A stretch of DNA of 64,000 nt from Vibrio europaeus (GTDB lineage Bacteria; Pseudomonadota; Gammaproteobacteria; Enterobacterales; Vibrionaceae). Under the pieces are notes generated by a model. The model saw nothing but the letters and a program-made list of their open reading frames with translations, had not been told where the DNA came from and made no database searches. How positions within the stretch are numbered: position 1 is the first letter of the stretch; every line of letters starts with the position of its first letter. Shown in pieces: positions 35,903 through 45,267 of this stretch. A program made the position numbers and the translations under genes. Where the stretch lies: the NCBI RefSeq assembly GCF_001695575.1, contig NZ_LUAX01000001.1, positions 806,001-870,000 of the forward strand. Reading direction: 5' to 3'.

Positions 35903-37134
35903 TTTGCTTCCAATTTAGAATTTGGCGCAAGAATAGCAGAATCTTCAAGCTGTGGCTTGTGCTCTTCCCATTTTGATAGTTTGCGGCACAGCGTAAAAAT
36001 AGTCGCGTAGAGTATTGAACCTCCTGCAATAACATAACTCCACCCACCGTGTTGCCAACAATAGATTAAGAAGAAACCGCCAATACTGCCACCGACATAG
36101 TAATGAACAAGATACAGTGCCGTTGCGGTTGCTTTAGCGTGTGTGGCTTTTTGGCTGACCCACGCGTATGCCAAGGTATGGGTAAAAAAAGCGCCGAAGC
36201 TAATGAGCAGCAATCCCATCATCATAAAGGCTAAAGAATCCACATAGGCGACAAGCATACCTAATAAACTGATTACGGTTCCTGTTACCATGCCAGAGAC
36301 GCTCTGGTGTCGTTTACTCCACACTGAAGTCAGTTTAGAACTTAAGGTTCCAGAAAGGTAACAAAGGAAGATCAGTGATGCCAAACCGATCGGTAAGTTA
36401 TGTGGCGCTGCGACGAGACGGAACCCCATCACGGAATAGAGGTTAACAAACAGTGCGAAGTTCACCCCGCCAATCAACATCGCGATCCAAATTGTTTTGT
36501 TCTTTAGGTGCTTAACCACAGCGCGATTGTGGTAGCGAAGCATGCCCCGTTGCGGAGTGAAATTGTTTTGTTTAGGCAAGCTAAATGCGACCACAAGTGC
36601 GCCAATCAGAGTGAATGCCGCCATGCTGATGACCGCTTGTTGCCAGCCGAACGCATCGGTGAGGGTACCACCGACAATACGCCCCGTGATGCCACCTAGA
36701 GAGTTCGCCGCAATATAGCCGCCGATGGCTTGACTAAACGCTTGGACTGACAACTCTTCCACCATGTAGGCCACCGCAACAGAAGCAAAAGCGGCCAGTG
36801 CAATGCCCATCAAAGCTCGAAGTAAAACAAGCATTACAATAGATTCGCTAATGAGCATTGCTAAACCAATAAAGGGCATAGCGATGAGGCCAAGCAGCAT
36901 GACATTGCGACGCCCAATGGATTCAGAAGCTACCGCCCAAGGGACCAAAGAGACAGATAAGGCAAGTGTACTTGCTGCGAACACCCAGTTAACTTGTGTT
37001 TCTGTTACTTCGAAGTGCTGAGCCATGTAGGGCAGCATGGGTTGAAACAAGTAAAGATTACAGAAAACGAGAAAAGAGCCTAAAGCGAGGCTAAAGGTAA
37101 CTTGCCGATATTGTTTGGTTTTTAGCTCAATCAT
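35899..37134 (-). CDS. MFS transporter (YnfM-like)
   Basis: 411-residue, 12-helix major facilitator. The loop between helices 2 and 3 carries the A-S-E-S-I-G-R-R-N-V-M signature (about 68-78). Overall it resembles the YnfM/drug-efflux group, which in E. coli also lies divergent from a LysR regulator (YnfL). Substrate unknown. ATG 37134 is used; an in-frame TTG at 37149 is possible, neither has a good ribosome site. Confidence 0.82.
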   Translation of the reverse strand: MIELKTKQYRQVTFSLALGSFLVFCNLYLFQPMLPYMAQHFEVTETQVNWVFAASTLALSVSLVPWAVASESIGRRNVMLLGLIAMPFIGLAMLISESIVMLVLLRALMGIALAAFASVAVAYMVEELSVQAFSQAIGGYIAANSLGGITGRIVGGTLTDAFGWQQAVISMAAFTLIGALVVAFSLPKQNNFTPQRGMLRYHNRAVVKHLKNKTIWIAMLIGGVNFALFVNLYSVMGFRLVAAPHNLPIGLASLIFLCYLSGTLSSKLTSVWSKRHQSVSGMVTGTVISLLGMLVAYVDSLAFMMMGLLLISFGAFFTHTLAYAWVSQKATHAKATATALYLVHYYVGGSIGGFFLIYCWQHGGWSYVIAGGSILYATIFTLCRKLSKWEEHKPQLEDSAILAPNSKLEAK

Positions 37135-37149
37135 AGGTGGTTTTGTCAA

Positions 37150-37245
37150 CAGACCCTAGTTATGTGAGCAAAATATCAGTCTGGTGATGATATATAAAAT
37201 ATATTAAAAATATTAACCTGATATATTTTTTATATGGAGGATTGA
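37150..37245. promoter_or_regulatory. AT-rich divergent promoter region between MFS and LysR genes
   Basis: The 96-bp interval has repeated ATATAT/AATATATT words (37189-37235), including paired T-N11-A type sequences as bound by LysR regulators. It most likely contains the operator through which the LysR protein controls both genes. Confidence 0.5.
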
Positions 37246-38115
37246 TTGGACTCGAAACATCTCAAGCATTTTGTAGCCGTTGCCGAACACGAAAATTTTA
37301 CTCATGCTGCAAAAGCATTGCACATCGCTCAACCAGCGCTGAGTATTTCAATTAAGAAGCTAGAACAGAGCTTGGGCGTAGAGCTATTTCGGCGAGAAGA
37401 TAGAAAAGTCTCATTGACGGATGAAGGCGCTGTTTTATATGACCATGCAAAGCGGGTGCTTCAGCAGCTCGACGATGCGCAGTTAGCCATTAATGAGCTA
37501 AAGGGCCTTGAAAAAGGAGAGGTTAGGCTCGGTGCTCCTAGTATGATGGGCTCGTACTTCTTCCCAGAAGTCTTGATGGCGTTTAAGAGCCGTTATCCAA
37601 ATCTCAAGCTCACTCTTGTTGATGCGGGTACACGTTCAATTCGACAAATGCTGCTCGATGGTGAACTGGATATTGGCGTCATCAACGATGAAAATGTGCC
37701 TGATGATCTCGAAACTGACCATCTTTTGCATTCAGAAATGGTGGCGGTGGTGTCAAAAGAGCATGAATTCGCCCAGCGGGAATCAATCAGCTTTGAGGAG
37801 TTTTTTGACCATGAACTGGTGATGTTCAAGCCTGGTTACTTCCATCGAGACTTCATTGAAAACCAAGCAACACAGTGTCGCAAAGAGATGAAGTTTTCGT
37901 TTGAAACCAACTTATTGCCTATGATATTGAGTATCGTCAAACATGAGTTTGCCATCACGGCATTACTGGAGCTAGTGACACAACATGAGAAAGATGTCGT
38001 CGCTGTCCCTTTTCATGACAGGGTTCGGCTTGATTTGGCGTTAGCGTGGCGAAAAGATGGATACCTATCAATAGCCGATAAAACCTTCATCGAGTTTGTG
38101 AAGCAATACGCCTAG
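37246..38115 (+). CDS. LysR-family transcriptional regulator
   Basis: 289 residues: N-terminal winged helix (1-60; H-A-A-K-A-L-H-I-A-Q-P-A-L-S-I-S-I-K-K-L) and a substrate-binding effector domain (about 90-285). The start is a TTG preceded by GGAGG at 5 bp; no in-frame ATG fits the conserved first residues (D-S-K-H-L-K-H-F). Divergent from the MFS gene, which is its probable target. Confidence 0.9.
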   Translation: MDSKHLKHFVAVAEHENFTHAAKALHIAQPALSISIKKLEQSLGVELFRREDRKVSLTDEGAVLYDHAKRVLQQLDDAQLAINELKGLEKGEVRLGAPSMMGSYFFPEVLMAFKSRYPNLKLTLVDAGTRSIRQMLLDGELDIGVINDENVPDDLETDHLLHSEMVAVVSKEHEFAQRESISFEEFFDHELVMFKPGYFHRDFIENQATQCRKEMKFSFETNLLPMILSIVKHEFAITALLELVTQHEKDVVAVPFHDRVRLDLALAWRKDGYLSIADKTFIEFVKQYA

Positions 38116-38232
38116 CGTGACTAAGTCTCTGCAAATATCACATTTTATTGTTTCTCTATCGCGCTAGGGCATGAGTTGGAGTAGTTTGGATCTACTCAAT
38201 AAACTTATACTGAAGGGTAGGGAAACCATTCT

Positions 38233-39690
38233 ATGCAAATAAGCATCAACAACCTCGATATTGAATCTGGCACGAACCAATTGGCAATTGCTCAATGGAA
38301 AATAGCTGAAGGGCAGTCTTGGGGGGTATTTAGTACCGAAGGGGATATTGGTTCGGCGTTAGGGTGCTTATTCTGTGGAGAATATGAAGTCTCTTCAGGG
38401 TCGTTGGAAATGGGCTCTGGCAAGATTGCTCAAGTCTCTTTAGTTGAGCAGCAGAGACTGCTTGAAGAAGAAATTGCCAAAGATGACACCGATTTTCTAG
38501 ACAAAGTCGATAAAGGCACAAGCGTATATTCACTGATTTTTGAGCAATGCCAATCTGATTCACTTACTGAGCAACTGATTGTCGATTTGGATCTGTCACA
38601 TCTTGCGCAGAGTGGATTTCGAGTTCTTTCCACCGGGGAAACTCGTCGCGTCATGCTCGCCCGAGCACTCGCTGTTGAGCCGGAACTGATTGTTCTTGAT
38701 AACCCTTTCACTGGGCTAGATATAGCTCATCGCGCTTCGCTCGCCAATTATTTAACCCAACTCGCCAAATCAACGCAGATGGTAGTGACCTTCAACCGCG
38801 AGGAAGATATACCTGACTGGATTGAACAAATCGCACTGTTTAACCACGGTAAGCTCGAAAGTGTTATGGGTAGAAGTGAATGGGAAGCTCACCCGGTTAT
38901 TAGCCAGATTAAAGCTCAATCCCAACAACAAAGTGAGCAGATGCTGGATTTGATTCATAGGTATCAACACGAGCACCACTTTGACAACCCAGTATTCGAG
39001 ATAAGTAATGGTAAGGTCGCTTATACCGAGAAGACCATCTTTACCGACTTAAACTGGCGAATCGATAACGGCCAACATTGGCAAATCAAAGGCCCGAACG
39101 GGTGCGGAAAAAGTACTCTGTTAGGTCTCATATTCGGCGACCATCCGCAATGTTATTCCAACGACATTCAAATCTTCGGTAATCAGCGAGGATCAGGCGA
39201 GTCGATTTGGGAAATTAAAAAGAACATCGGTATGGTTTCTTCGGCGCTGCATCTTCAATATCGAGTGAGTTGCAAAGCTATTGAAGTTATTTTGTCAGGT
39301 TTTTACGATTCGATCGGTCTATATCAACAGCCAAGTAAAAAAGAGATTCAAGTGGCGCGAGAATGGTTGGAGATACTTCACATGAGTGAGTATGCCAACA
39401 CCTCGTTTAGACAACTGGAATACGGTCAACAGAGACTGCTTTTGATTGCCCGAGCGATTGTGAAACAACCTGCTTTGCTCATTTTGGATGAGCCATATCA
39501 AGGGCTAGATTATCTGGGCAGAAGGTTAGTTAAAAACACCTTAGAGCTGATAGCGCAAGAAAACCTTAGCCAACTGCTCTACGTGTCGCATTATCAGAAA
39601 GATAAGCTTGAGAGCATTAGGAATGAAGTTGAGTTTGTTTATGATCAGGAGGCGAGCTGCTATAAGCCCCATGTTCGCTCCAATCGTTAA
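38233..39690 (+). CDS. modF: ModF-like protein with two fused ABC ATPase domains
   Basis: 485 residues. Domain 1 (about 1-230) has signature L-S-T-G-E-T-R-R (about 134-141) and Walker B L-I-V-L-D-N-P (about 153-159, Asn for catalytic Glu) but no intact Walker A: the expected loop reads S-T-E-G-D-I-G-S-A. Domain 2 (about 255-480) has Walker A G-P-N-G-C-G-K-S-T (about 287-295), signature-position L-E-Y-G-Q-Q-R and Walker B L-L-I-L-D-E-P. Architecture and the D-E-P-Y-Q-G-L-D-Y-L-G-R-R segment match ModF, linked to molybdate metabolism. No permease is adjacent. Confidence 0.75.
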   Translation: MQISINNLDIESGTNQLAIAQWKIAEGQSWGVFSTEGDIGSALGCLFCGEYEVSSGSLEMGSGKIAQVSLVEQQRLLEEEIAKDDTDFLDKVDKGTSVYSLIFEQCQSDSLTEQLIVDLDLSHLAQSGFRVLSTGETRRVMLARALAVEPELIVLDNPFTGLDIAHRASLANYLTQLAKSTQMVVTFNREEDIPDWIEQIALFNHGKLESVMGRSEWEAHPVISQIKAQSQQQSEQMLDLIHRYQHEHHFDNPVFEISNGKVAYTEKTIFTDLNWRIDNGQHWQIKGPNGCGKSTLLGLIFGDHPQCYSNDIQIFGNQRGSGESIWEIKKNIGMVSSALHLQYRVSCKAIEVILSGFYDSIGLYQQPSKKEIQVAREWLEILHMSEYANTSFRQLEYGQQRLLLIARAIVKQPALLILDEPYQGLDYLGRRLVKNTLELIAQENLSQLLYVSHYQKDKLESIRNEVEFVYDQEASCYKPHVRSNR

Positions 39691-39801
39691 TCAATAGTTT
39701 TGTCAGGTTTATGTAAATCTGTTGAACCATAAGGTTAACCATGCATCTAATGTTACTAGAGCGTTAAGTGCATTTGTAAGATAGATGATTTGAGGAAGAT
39801 T

Positions 39802-40047
39802 ATGATTAGCTGTAACGATTACGATTATATCGAAATTGTGTGCATGTACCGTTATCCGGTAAGGCTGCACCTCAAATCTGGTGTTTACGTTGAAGGGGAA
39901 GCATTAGATACGGCTCGCAACGAAGAGAAGCAAGAGTGTATCAAGGTGTGCATGAGTGGAATCGAGCACCTAGTTGTGCTCGATGATTTATCGGAGCTTG
40001 AAGTGCTCACCAATAATCCACACTTTGTCAGTAAGCTGTTTTACTAA
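39802..40047 (+). CDS. rof: Rho-binding antiterminator family protein (Rof)
   Basis: About 81 residues: I-S-C-N-D-Y-D-Y-I-E-I-V-C at the N-terminus and V-V-L-D-D-L-S-E-L-E-V-L near the end match the Rof (YaeO) family, Sm-like proteins that bind Rho and block RNA loading. ATG 39802 has GAGGAAG 4 bp upstream; a TTG at 39790 is less good. Its stop overlaps that of the convergent glutaredoxin gene. Confidence 0.78.
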   Translation: MISCNDYDYIEIVCMYRYPVRLHLKSGVYVEGEALDTARNEEKQECIKVCMSGIEHLVVLDDLSELEVLTNNPHFVSKLFY

Positions 40048-40277
40048 CCCTTTGACTTGTACATTTTCTCAAAGTTACTTGCGTTCCAGCCAATCATAAT
40101 CTGGTCGCCAATCTTAAGTACGGGTAGTGAACGAGCACCAATTGCGTCCAACTCTTTACGGCCACGCTGCATTTTAGCGTTGGTCAATCGGTACTGATAT
40201 CCCTTTGAATCAAGGTAGCGCTGTGCATCTTTGCAGTGTGGGCATTTGTCTTTTACGTACAGTACAAGTCGTTTCAT
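40044..40277 (-). CDS. Glutaredoxin-like thiol oxidoreductase
   Basis: 77 residues with the thioredoxin-fold active site C-P-H-C (12-15), cis-Pro in S-L-P-V-L (about 50-54) and a conserved I-G-W-N-A-S-N end. Small size and sequence place it with bacterial glutaredoxin/NrdH-type proteins; partner unknown. No nrd genes nearby. Shares four bases with the 3' end of rof. Confidence 0.85.
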   Translation of the reverse strand: MKRLVLYVKDKCPHCKDAQRYLDSKGYQYRLTNAKMQRGRKELDAIGARSLPVLKIGDQIMIGWNASNFEKMYKSKG

Positions 40278-40381
40278 GGTTTGTTCCTACTCGTTTATTA
40301 AGCGCAGAGTTTAATGAAAAGGTCGTGAATGGCAAGTACGAATAGAGTAGACTTGTGCCCCTTTATTTTACGCGCAACGCC

Positions 40382-40897
40382 ATGACAGCCACTATGAATC
40401 CCGCACTTCGTTATATTCAAGGTTACCCAGAACATATCGTTACTCCCGTTACTCAAATGGTAGATTCGGGTCGTTTGGCAGCGTGGTTTGAAAAACGTTA
40501 TCCAGACAACCACACCATAAAGAGTGAAAAAGCGCTGTTTGAATATACAATGGCGCTGAAGAACCGCTTTATGAAGAAGACCACGCCTTTGAGCAAAGTC
40601 ATCTACGACAACAAAATCCACCTTATCAATAATGCTCTGGGGCTACATACTTATGTAGCGAAGGTTCATGGCGGAAAAATTAAATCAAAGAATGAGATTC
40701 GCATTGCCAGTGTGTTTAAGAATGCACCTGAACCATTGCTTCGTATGCTAGTGGTTCACGAACTTGCTCACCTAAAAGAGAAAGAGCACAACAAAGCTTT
40801 TTATCAGCTCTGCTGCCATATGGAGCCTGACTATCATCAGCTTGAGTTAGATGCTCGCTTGTTTATGATTTATCTAGAAACTGCCAAACAAAAATAA
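40382..40897 (+). CDS. YgjP-like zinc metallopeptidase domain protein (M48/SprT-like)
   Basis: About 171 residues from the ATG at 40382. The gluzincin motif [11 protein letters not shown] is near residue 120-130, with a downstream conserved D-Y-x-x-L-E. This is the pattern of the YgjP/DUF45 family. Substrate unknown. It ends 4 bp before rlmF and is probably co-transcribed. An in-frame CTG/ATG-like extension to 40355 is not favoured. Confidence 0.8.
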   Translation: MTATMNPALRYIQGYPEHIVTPVTQMVDSGRLAAWFEKRYPDNHTIKSEKALFEYTMALKNRFMKKTTPLSKVIYDNKIHLINNALGLHTYVAKVHGGKIKSKNEIRIASVFKNAPEPLLRMLVVHELAHLKEKEHNKAFYQLCCHMEPDYHQLELDARLFMIYLETAKQK

Positions 40898-40901
40898 AAC
40901 T

Positions 40902-41954
40902 ATGACGCGCCCAAATAAACAATTTCAATCTAAGAAAGCCGATAAACAAGAAACGCCGAATACCAGCGAGATGAAAGTCGTCACGCTCAAAGGACAGAAA
41001 GGGCTGCATAAGCGCAACTTGCACCAAGGGCGCTATGATTTCGCAAAGCTGACAGCGGCGCTACCTGAGCTTAAAAAGCACGTAGTGAAGAATCCTAAGG
41101 GTGAGCCGAGCATTAATTTTTCCGATCCTTTGGCGGTTAAGCTACTCAACAAAGCATTACTTGCTCACCACTACGGAGTCACCGAGTGGGACATTCCACA
41201 AGGATATTTGTGCCCACCTATTCCTGGGCGCGCAGACTACATTCACCGTCTCGCTGAGATATTAGCCAAAGAATGTAAAAGCCTTAAACATAACCAAGTC
41301 CGTGCGTTAGACATCGGGCTTGGGGCCAACTGCATTTACCCTATCGTTGGTACGACTCAATATGGCTGGCACTATGTAGGCTCTGATGTTGATGCTGTTT
41401 CAGTTGATAACTCTAATCAGATTGCCCAGTCGAATAAGGTACTGAGTGGGCGTGTTGAAGCTCGACTGCAAAAAGATAGCCGCCATTTCTTTAAAGGTAT
41501 CATCAAACCAAACGAGTTTTATGACGTAACCACCTGCAACCCACCTTTTCATAAGTCACTAGAAGAAGCACAGCAGGGAACAGAGAGAAAGATCAAAAAT
41601 TTATCGGCTAGCAAAAGTAAGCGTGGTCAGCCTAGTGAGCAAATGAAAGCTAAGTCGTCACCTATACTTAACTTTGGTGGTCAAAAAGCAGAGCTCTGGT
41701 GTCCAGGTGGCGAAGCCGCGTTTGTAAAAAACATGGCGTTTGAAAGCCGTGATTTTGCGCAGCAGGTCCTGTGGTTCTCTACGCTTATCTCCAAAAAAGA
41801 GAATGTGCGATGGATGCGAAAAAACCTCGAAAAAGCGGGTGCTACAGAGGTGAAAGTGGTAGAGATGAGCCAAGGACAAAAAGTAAGTCGTTTTATCGCT
41901 TGGACATTTAAAACGGAAGTTGAACGCCAAAAGTGGTTGAAACTTAAGAGCTAA
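40902..41954 (+). CDS. rlmF: 23S rRNA (adenine(1618)-N(6))-methyltransferase
   Basis: 350 residues. Rossmann-fold methyltransferase with the SAM loop [12 protein letters not shown] (about 130-141) and the N6-adenine catalytic motif N-P-P-F-H (about 213-217). The basic N-terminus (about 1-45, Lys/Gln-rich) is typical of RlmF and likely contacts rRNA. It methylates A1618 of 23S rRNA during ribosome assembly. Confidence 0.93.
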   Translation: MTRPNKQFQSKKADKQETPNTSEMKVVTLKGQKGLHKRNLHQGRYDFAKLTAALPELKKHVVKNPKGEPSINFSDPLAVKLLNKALLAHHYGVTEWDIPQGYLCPPIPGRADYIHRLAEILAKECKSLKHNQVRALDIGLGANCIYPIVGTTQYGWHYVGSDVDAVSVDNSNQIAQSNKVLSGRVEARLQKDSRHFFKGIIKPNEFYDVTTCNPPFHKSLEEAQQGTERKIKNLSASKSKRGQPSEQMKAKSSPILNFGGQKAELWCPGGEAAFVKNMAFESRDFAQQVLWFSTLISKKENVRWMRKNLEKAGATEVKVVEMSQGQKVSRFIAWTFKTEVERQKWLKLKS

Positions 41955-41981
41955 TCTTGTCGTAAATTTAACGGAGGGCAT

Positions 41982-42167
41982 ATGGAGTTTGAAATTTATA
42001 TGCCCTGCGAACCAATTTGGATCTGTGAAAGTTTTCTAATCCTATTTGCGGTTTTAGTTGTATTGGGAATCGCAGCTTTTATTTACATTCTCTACAAAGA
42101 GTACCTTAAGATTCAACGCGCATCACGGGTGAGGACGCGTCGCAAGAAACACCACTCAAAGCGTTAG
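41982..42167 (+). CDS. Small single-pass membrane protein of unknown function
   Basis: 61 residues. One transmembrane helix (about 16-40, F-L-I-L-F-A-V-L-V-V-L-G-I-A-A-F) and a strongly basic C-terminus (R-V-R-T-R-R-K-K-H-H-S-K-R). GGAGGG sits 5 bp before the ATG. It follows rlmF by 27 bp and is probably in the same transcript. Its TAG stop overlaps the stop of the convergent lipoprotein gene. Confidence 0.65.
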   Translation: MEFEIYMPCEPIWICESFLILFAVLVVLGIAAFIYILYKEYLKIQRASRVRTRRKKHHSKR

Positions 42168-42862
42168 CTGAGACCGTCTAGTTTACGCTTGTACTCCTCT
42201 GCCAGTGTTGGGTTTCCCGCTTTTTGCTCTAATTCGATCAACAATCTTAGTGATGGTTTACGCGGCCCAAACTTATGGTGGAATCGAACCAATCTCAACC
42301 TTGCATCTTCCAATGAGCCTACTCTAACTTCCAATTCAGCCAGTGTTAGAGCGGAGCGAACTCTGTCGGGTTCAAAGTCTAAGGCACGTTTGAAGTAACT
42401 GATGGCTTGCTCGGTTTGTTGTGCTTTCATGGCGCACAGGGCTGCGTTTTCGTAACTGGTTGAGGTTAAATAGTAATTCTGTTGCTGGATCGCTTGATTA
42501 AAGTACCTGTCCGCAAGAGTGAACTCGCCTTGTTTACATAAAAATGTCCCATAGTTGTTAAGTACATTTCCGTTGCTAGGGTGACGCTTTAAGGCTTTTT
42601 TGTAGAAGTACTCGGCGGATTGAGTTTCTCCAACTTGTTCGTAATAGTGAGCAATAGAGAGTTGAGCTCGATAATAGTTTGGTGAGTGTTTCAAAGCTTG
42701 TTCTAAATTTTCTTGCGCTTTGCGCATATCGCCTCTTTGCATATAACCGATACCGAGTTCAATGCGGGCTTCTGAACGTTGTTGGGCGTCAGAATTTTGA
42801 ATCTGGGTAGAGGTCATACAGCCAGTTAGCATTAGGGGTGAAACTAGAATGATTAATCTCAT
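42164..42862 (-). CDS. TPR-repeat lipoprotein related to type IV pilus protein PilW/PilF
   Basis: 232 residues. A lipoprotein signal with lipobox L-T-G-C (Cys15) is followed by at least five tetratricopeptide repeats (about 32-200; e.g. A-Q-E-N-L-E-Q-A-L-K-H-S-P-N-Y and A-E-Y-F-Y-K-K-A-L-K-R-H-P). Order and length match PilW, the pilotin that assembles the PilQ secretin. Canonical pilW usually lies between rlmN and rodZ; neither is here, so this may be a paralogue. Confidence 0.78.
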   Translation of the reverse strand: MRLIILVSPLMLTGCMTSTQIQNSDAQQRSEARIELGIGYMQRGDMRKAQENLEQALKHSPNYYRAQLSIAHYYEQVGETQSAEYFYKKALKRHPSNGNVLNNYGTFLCKQGEFTLADRYFNQAIQQQNYYLTSTSYENAALCAMKAQQTEQAISYFKRALDFEPDRVRSALTLAELEVRVGSLEDARLRLVRFHHKFGPRKPSLRLLIELEQKAGNPTLAEEYKRKLDGLS

Positions 42863-42984
42863 GGGAATACATAAGTTCTTAGACGAGATTGAATGTATAT
42901 CTCAACTCACCCGGTCTGATTAGCGAGACGACAAAAGTATGCGACATGTTTTGCAGATAACCGTGTAATCAACTGAGGTGAAGA

Positions 42985-43803
42985 GTGAGAAACAAAGCGG
43001 CAGTTCTAACAACTATTATAAGTTTTTTCATTGGCTTAGCAGTCAAACCTTCGTCTGCAACTGAGTTGAATTTGGAGGTTGAGAAAACAAAAGATGGCCT
43101 TGCTTTTGTCAGAAAAGCTAACCCAAGTGCGAGTCATAGGGTGGTGTTCATTCATGGCTCACCGGGTAGCCATACCGCGTATGCAGACTACCTCGCCAAC
43201 GAATCACTACAGGAGCAAGCAGAGCTGATCTCTGTTGATCGTTTAGGTTATGGAGCATCAACATCGGATTTGGTCTCTAGCCTCGATAGACAGGCGCAAG
43301 CTATCGGTGAACTGCTAACCAGTGACAAATCGAATGTATTGGTTGGGCATTCGCTCGGTGCGCCTATTGCTTTGGCACTTGCACTTCAGCAACCGGATAG
43401 GGTTGATGGGATGGTTTTGGTCGCGTCCGCTTTTGACCCTAAGCTCGAAGAGCCTAAATGGTACAACGTAATTGCTGATACTTGGCTTATCAATTGGGCA
43501 TTGTCTAATGATTGGCAGACGTCGAATGGGGAGATGATGCCATTGGCTGAAGAGTTAAGTGAATTGAGTGGTAAAGATTGGCGCGCACTGGATACGCTTC
43601 CGGTAACGATCATTCATGGCAAAGAGGATACCATCGCAGATCCTGACAACTCTACTTTTGCTATTCAAAAACTAACCGGCACATCAAAGCAATTGATTGA
43701 GGTAGAGAAAGAGGGTCATTTTATTCTTTGGCAAAATGTCCCTCTAATATCTGAGCAGATCCAAGACCTGTTGTCTGAAACTCAGCAAATGAGCAAGTAC
43801 TAA
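42985..43803 (+). CDS. Exported alpha/beta-hydrolase
   Basis: 272 residues. A signal peptide covers about 1-25 (hydrophobic core then P-S-S-A-T). Fold motifs: oxyanion H-G-S-P-G-S (about 56-61), nucleophile elbow G-H-S-L-G (about 120-124), acid D in H-G-K-E-D-T (about 211-216) and catalytic H in E-G-H-F-I-L (about 245-250). Substrate unknown. GTG start with GAGGTGAA upstream. Convergent with metA, sharing four bases at the stops. Confidence 0.83.
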   Translation: MRNKAAVLTTIISFFIGLAVKPSSATELNLEVEKTKDGLAFVRKANPSASHRVVFIHGSPGSHTAYADYLANESLQEQAELISVDRLGYGASTSDLVSSLDRQAQAIGELLTSDKSNVLVGHSLGAPIALALALQQPDRVDGMVLVASAFDPKLEEPKWYNVIADTWLINWALSNDWQTSNGEMMPLAEELSELSGKDWRALDTLPVTIIHGKEDTIADPDNSTFAIQKLTGTSKQLIEVEKEGHFILWQNVPLISEQIQDLLSETQQMSKY

Positions 43804-44741
43804 TCGTCTTTAGTAAAGTTGGCTTCGCTAAAACGATCTAAGTCGTACGGTGTTTGTTGGTAAACGCAGTAATTTAACCAGTTCGAAAACAGCAAGTGTC
43901 CGTGGCTTCGCCAGCTTGCGGTTGGCTTATTATCTGGGTTGTTATTCGGGTAGTAATTGACTGGAATAACTGGCTCCATGCCTTCACCTAAGTCACGAAT
44001 GTACTCATTGTGTAAGGTATGAGAATCGTACTCAGGGTGACCAGTGACAAACACGTTTCGCTTATCTTTGGTGGCTGCCAGATACACACCCGCCACGTCT
44101 GATGTTGCAAGAATATCTAAGTCAGTATGTTCGGCAAGGAACTCTGGAGAGAAATCAGCGTAGCGAGAGTGTGGCGCTAAGAAGGTATCATCAAAACCAC
44201 GTAACACCGGGTGATAAGGCTGGTGGATTTTATGGTGATAGACCCCAGACAGCTTATCCTTACGGGTACGTTTAGGCAGATCGTAGAGTAACTTCAAACC
44301 TGCTTGGGCCGCCCAACAAACATACAGCGTTGAAGTGACATGTTCTTTCGCCCAACTCATGATGGTTTGCAAGTGTTCCCAGTAGATCACATCTTCAAAT
44401 TGGACTAAGCCTAATGGCGCACCAGTGATGATGAGTCCATCAAAGTTACGTCCTTTAACCATTTCAAACTGGCGATAGAAGTTATCTAAGTGTTCTGTCG
44501 GTGTGTTTTTACTTGGTCTATCATCAATGCGTAGCAACTCAATATCCACTTGTAGTGGGCTGTTTGATAGCAAACGTAGGAACTGGGTTTCCGTCTCAAT
44601 TTTCTTAGGCATAAGATTGAGGATCAGCACCTTAAGCGGACGAATTTCCTGTGTTGACGCACGAGACTCAGGCATGATGAAGATATTCTCGGTACGTAAT
44701 ACGTCAGATGCGGGTAATTGATCGGGGATCTTAATTGGCAC
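43800..44741 (-). CDS. metA: Homoserine O-succinyltransferase (acyltransferase)
   Basis: First committed step of methionine synthesis. 313 residues; the nucleophile Cys142 lies in [10 protein letters not shown], with the catalytic H-x-R-Y (S-R-Y near 194) and G-H-P-E-Y (about 235-239). MetA proteins use succinyl- or acetyl-CoA depending on one active-site residue, which I did not resolve. A pair of met boxes in front indicates MetJ repression. Confidence 0.94.
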   Translation of the reverse strand: MPIKIPDQLPASDVLRTENIFIMPESRASTQEIRPLKVLILNLMPKKIETETQFLRLLSNSPLQVDIELLRIDDRPSKNTPTEHLDNFYRQFEMVKGRNFDGLIITGAPLGLVQFEDVIYWEHLQTIMSWAKEHVTSTLYVCWAAQAGLKLLYDLPKRTRKDKLSGVYHHKIHQPYHPVLRGFDDTFLAPHSRYADFSPEFLAEHTDLDILATSDVAGVYLAATKDKRNVFVTGHPEYDSHTLHNEYIRDLGEGMEPVIPVNYYPNNNPDNKPTASWRSHGHLLFSNWLNYCVYQQTPYDLDRFSEANFTKDD

Positions 44742-44765
44742 AGCTTACTCCCTAAGCGTATTTAT

Positions 44766-44781
44766 GGACGTCTATACTTCT
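44766..44781 (-). promoter_or_regulatory. Tandem MetJ boxes upstream of metA
   Basis: GGACGTCT (44766-44773) and ATACTTCT (44774-44781) are adjacent 8-mers close to the met-box consensus AGACGTCT (7/8 and 5/8 positions). MetJ binds such tandem boxes with S-adenosylmethionine. They lie 25-40 bp upstream of the start. Confidence 0.75.
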
Positions 44782-44871
44782 AAACTTAACCCAATCAGAA
44801 TGAGATGTCGATAGCCAATTCGGTCCAATTTGTATTAACATTCGTGTGCGAACTCACTAGTTAAATTCACT

Positions 44872-45267
44872 ATGACCTTAAAACTCACCTTGATTCGAGG
44901 GTTGCCTGGATCAGGTAAAAGTACATTGGCAAAGACAATCGATGCCAAACACTATGAAGCTGATATGTATTTTATCAACGACTGTGGCGAATATGTCTAT
45001 CAGCCGGAGAAAATCGCACAGGCTCATCAGTGGTGTCAGCAGATGACTGAGCAAGCCTTGCTCAGCGGCGACAGTGTCGTTGTTTCAAACACATTTGTTC
45101 AACGCTGGGAAATTGTTCCTTACCTGAAACTGGCTAAGCGCGTTAAAGCTCACTTTGAAGTTCTCGAATGTCATAACAATTATGGCAACATTCATGGCGT
45201 TGCGCCTAACACGATAAAATCTATGAAAAAACGGTGGCAAGAATGGCAAAGCGTTCCCCAGTTGTAG
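44872..45267 (+). CDS. P-loop kinase-like ATP-binding protein (zeta/polynucleotide kinase type)
   Basis: 131 residues. Walker A R-G-L-P-G-S-G-K-S-T-L-A (about 9-20); an E-A-D-M-Y substrate segment near 28-32 and V-V-S-N-T-F-V-Q-R-W near 70-79 resemble the AAA_33/NEDD4BP2-like small kinases. Substrate unknown. No antitoxin is present, so a toxin role is not supported. Its last 25 bp overlap the next gene. Confidence 0.75.
   Translation: MTLKLTLIRGLPGSGKSTLAKTIDAKHYEADMYFINDCGEYVYQPEKIAQAHQWCQQMTEQALLSGDSVVVSNTFVQRWEIVPYLKLAKRVKAHFEVLECHNNYGNIHGVAPNTIKSMKKRWQEWQSVPQL

Noticed and set aside
44872..45267. Zeta-type toxin
   Set aside because: Only the P-loop is shared; no antitoxin partner and no toxin-specific motif.
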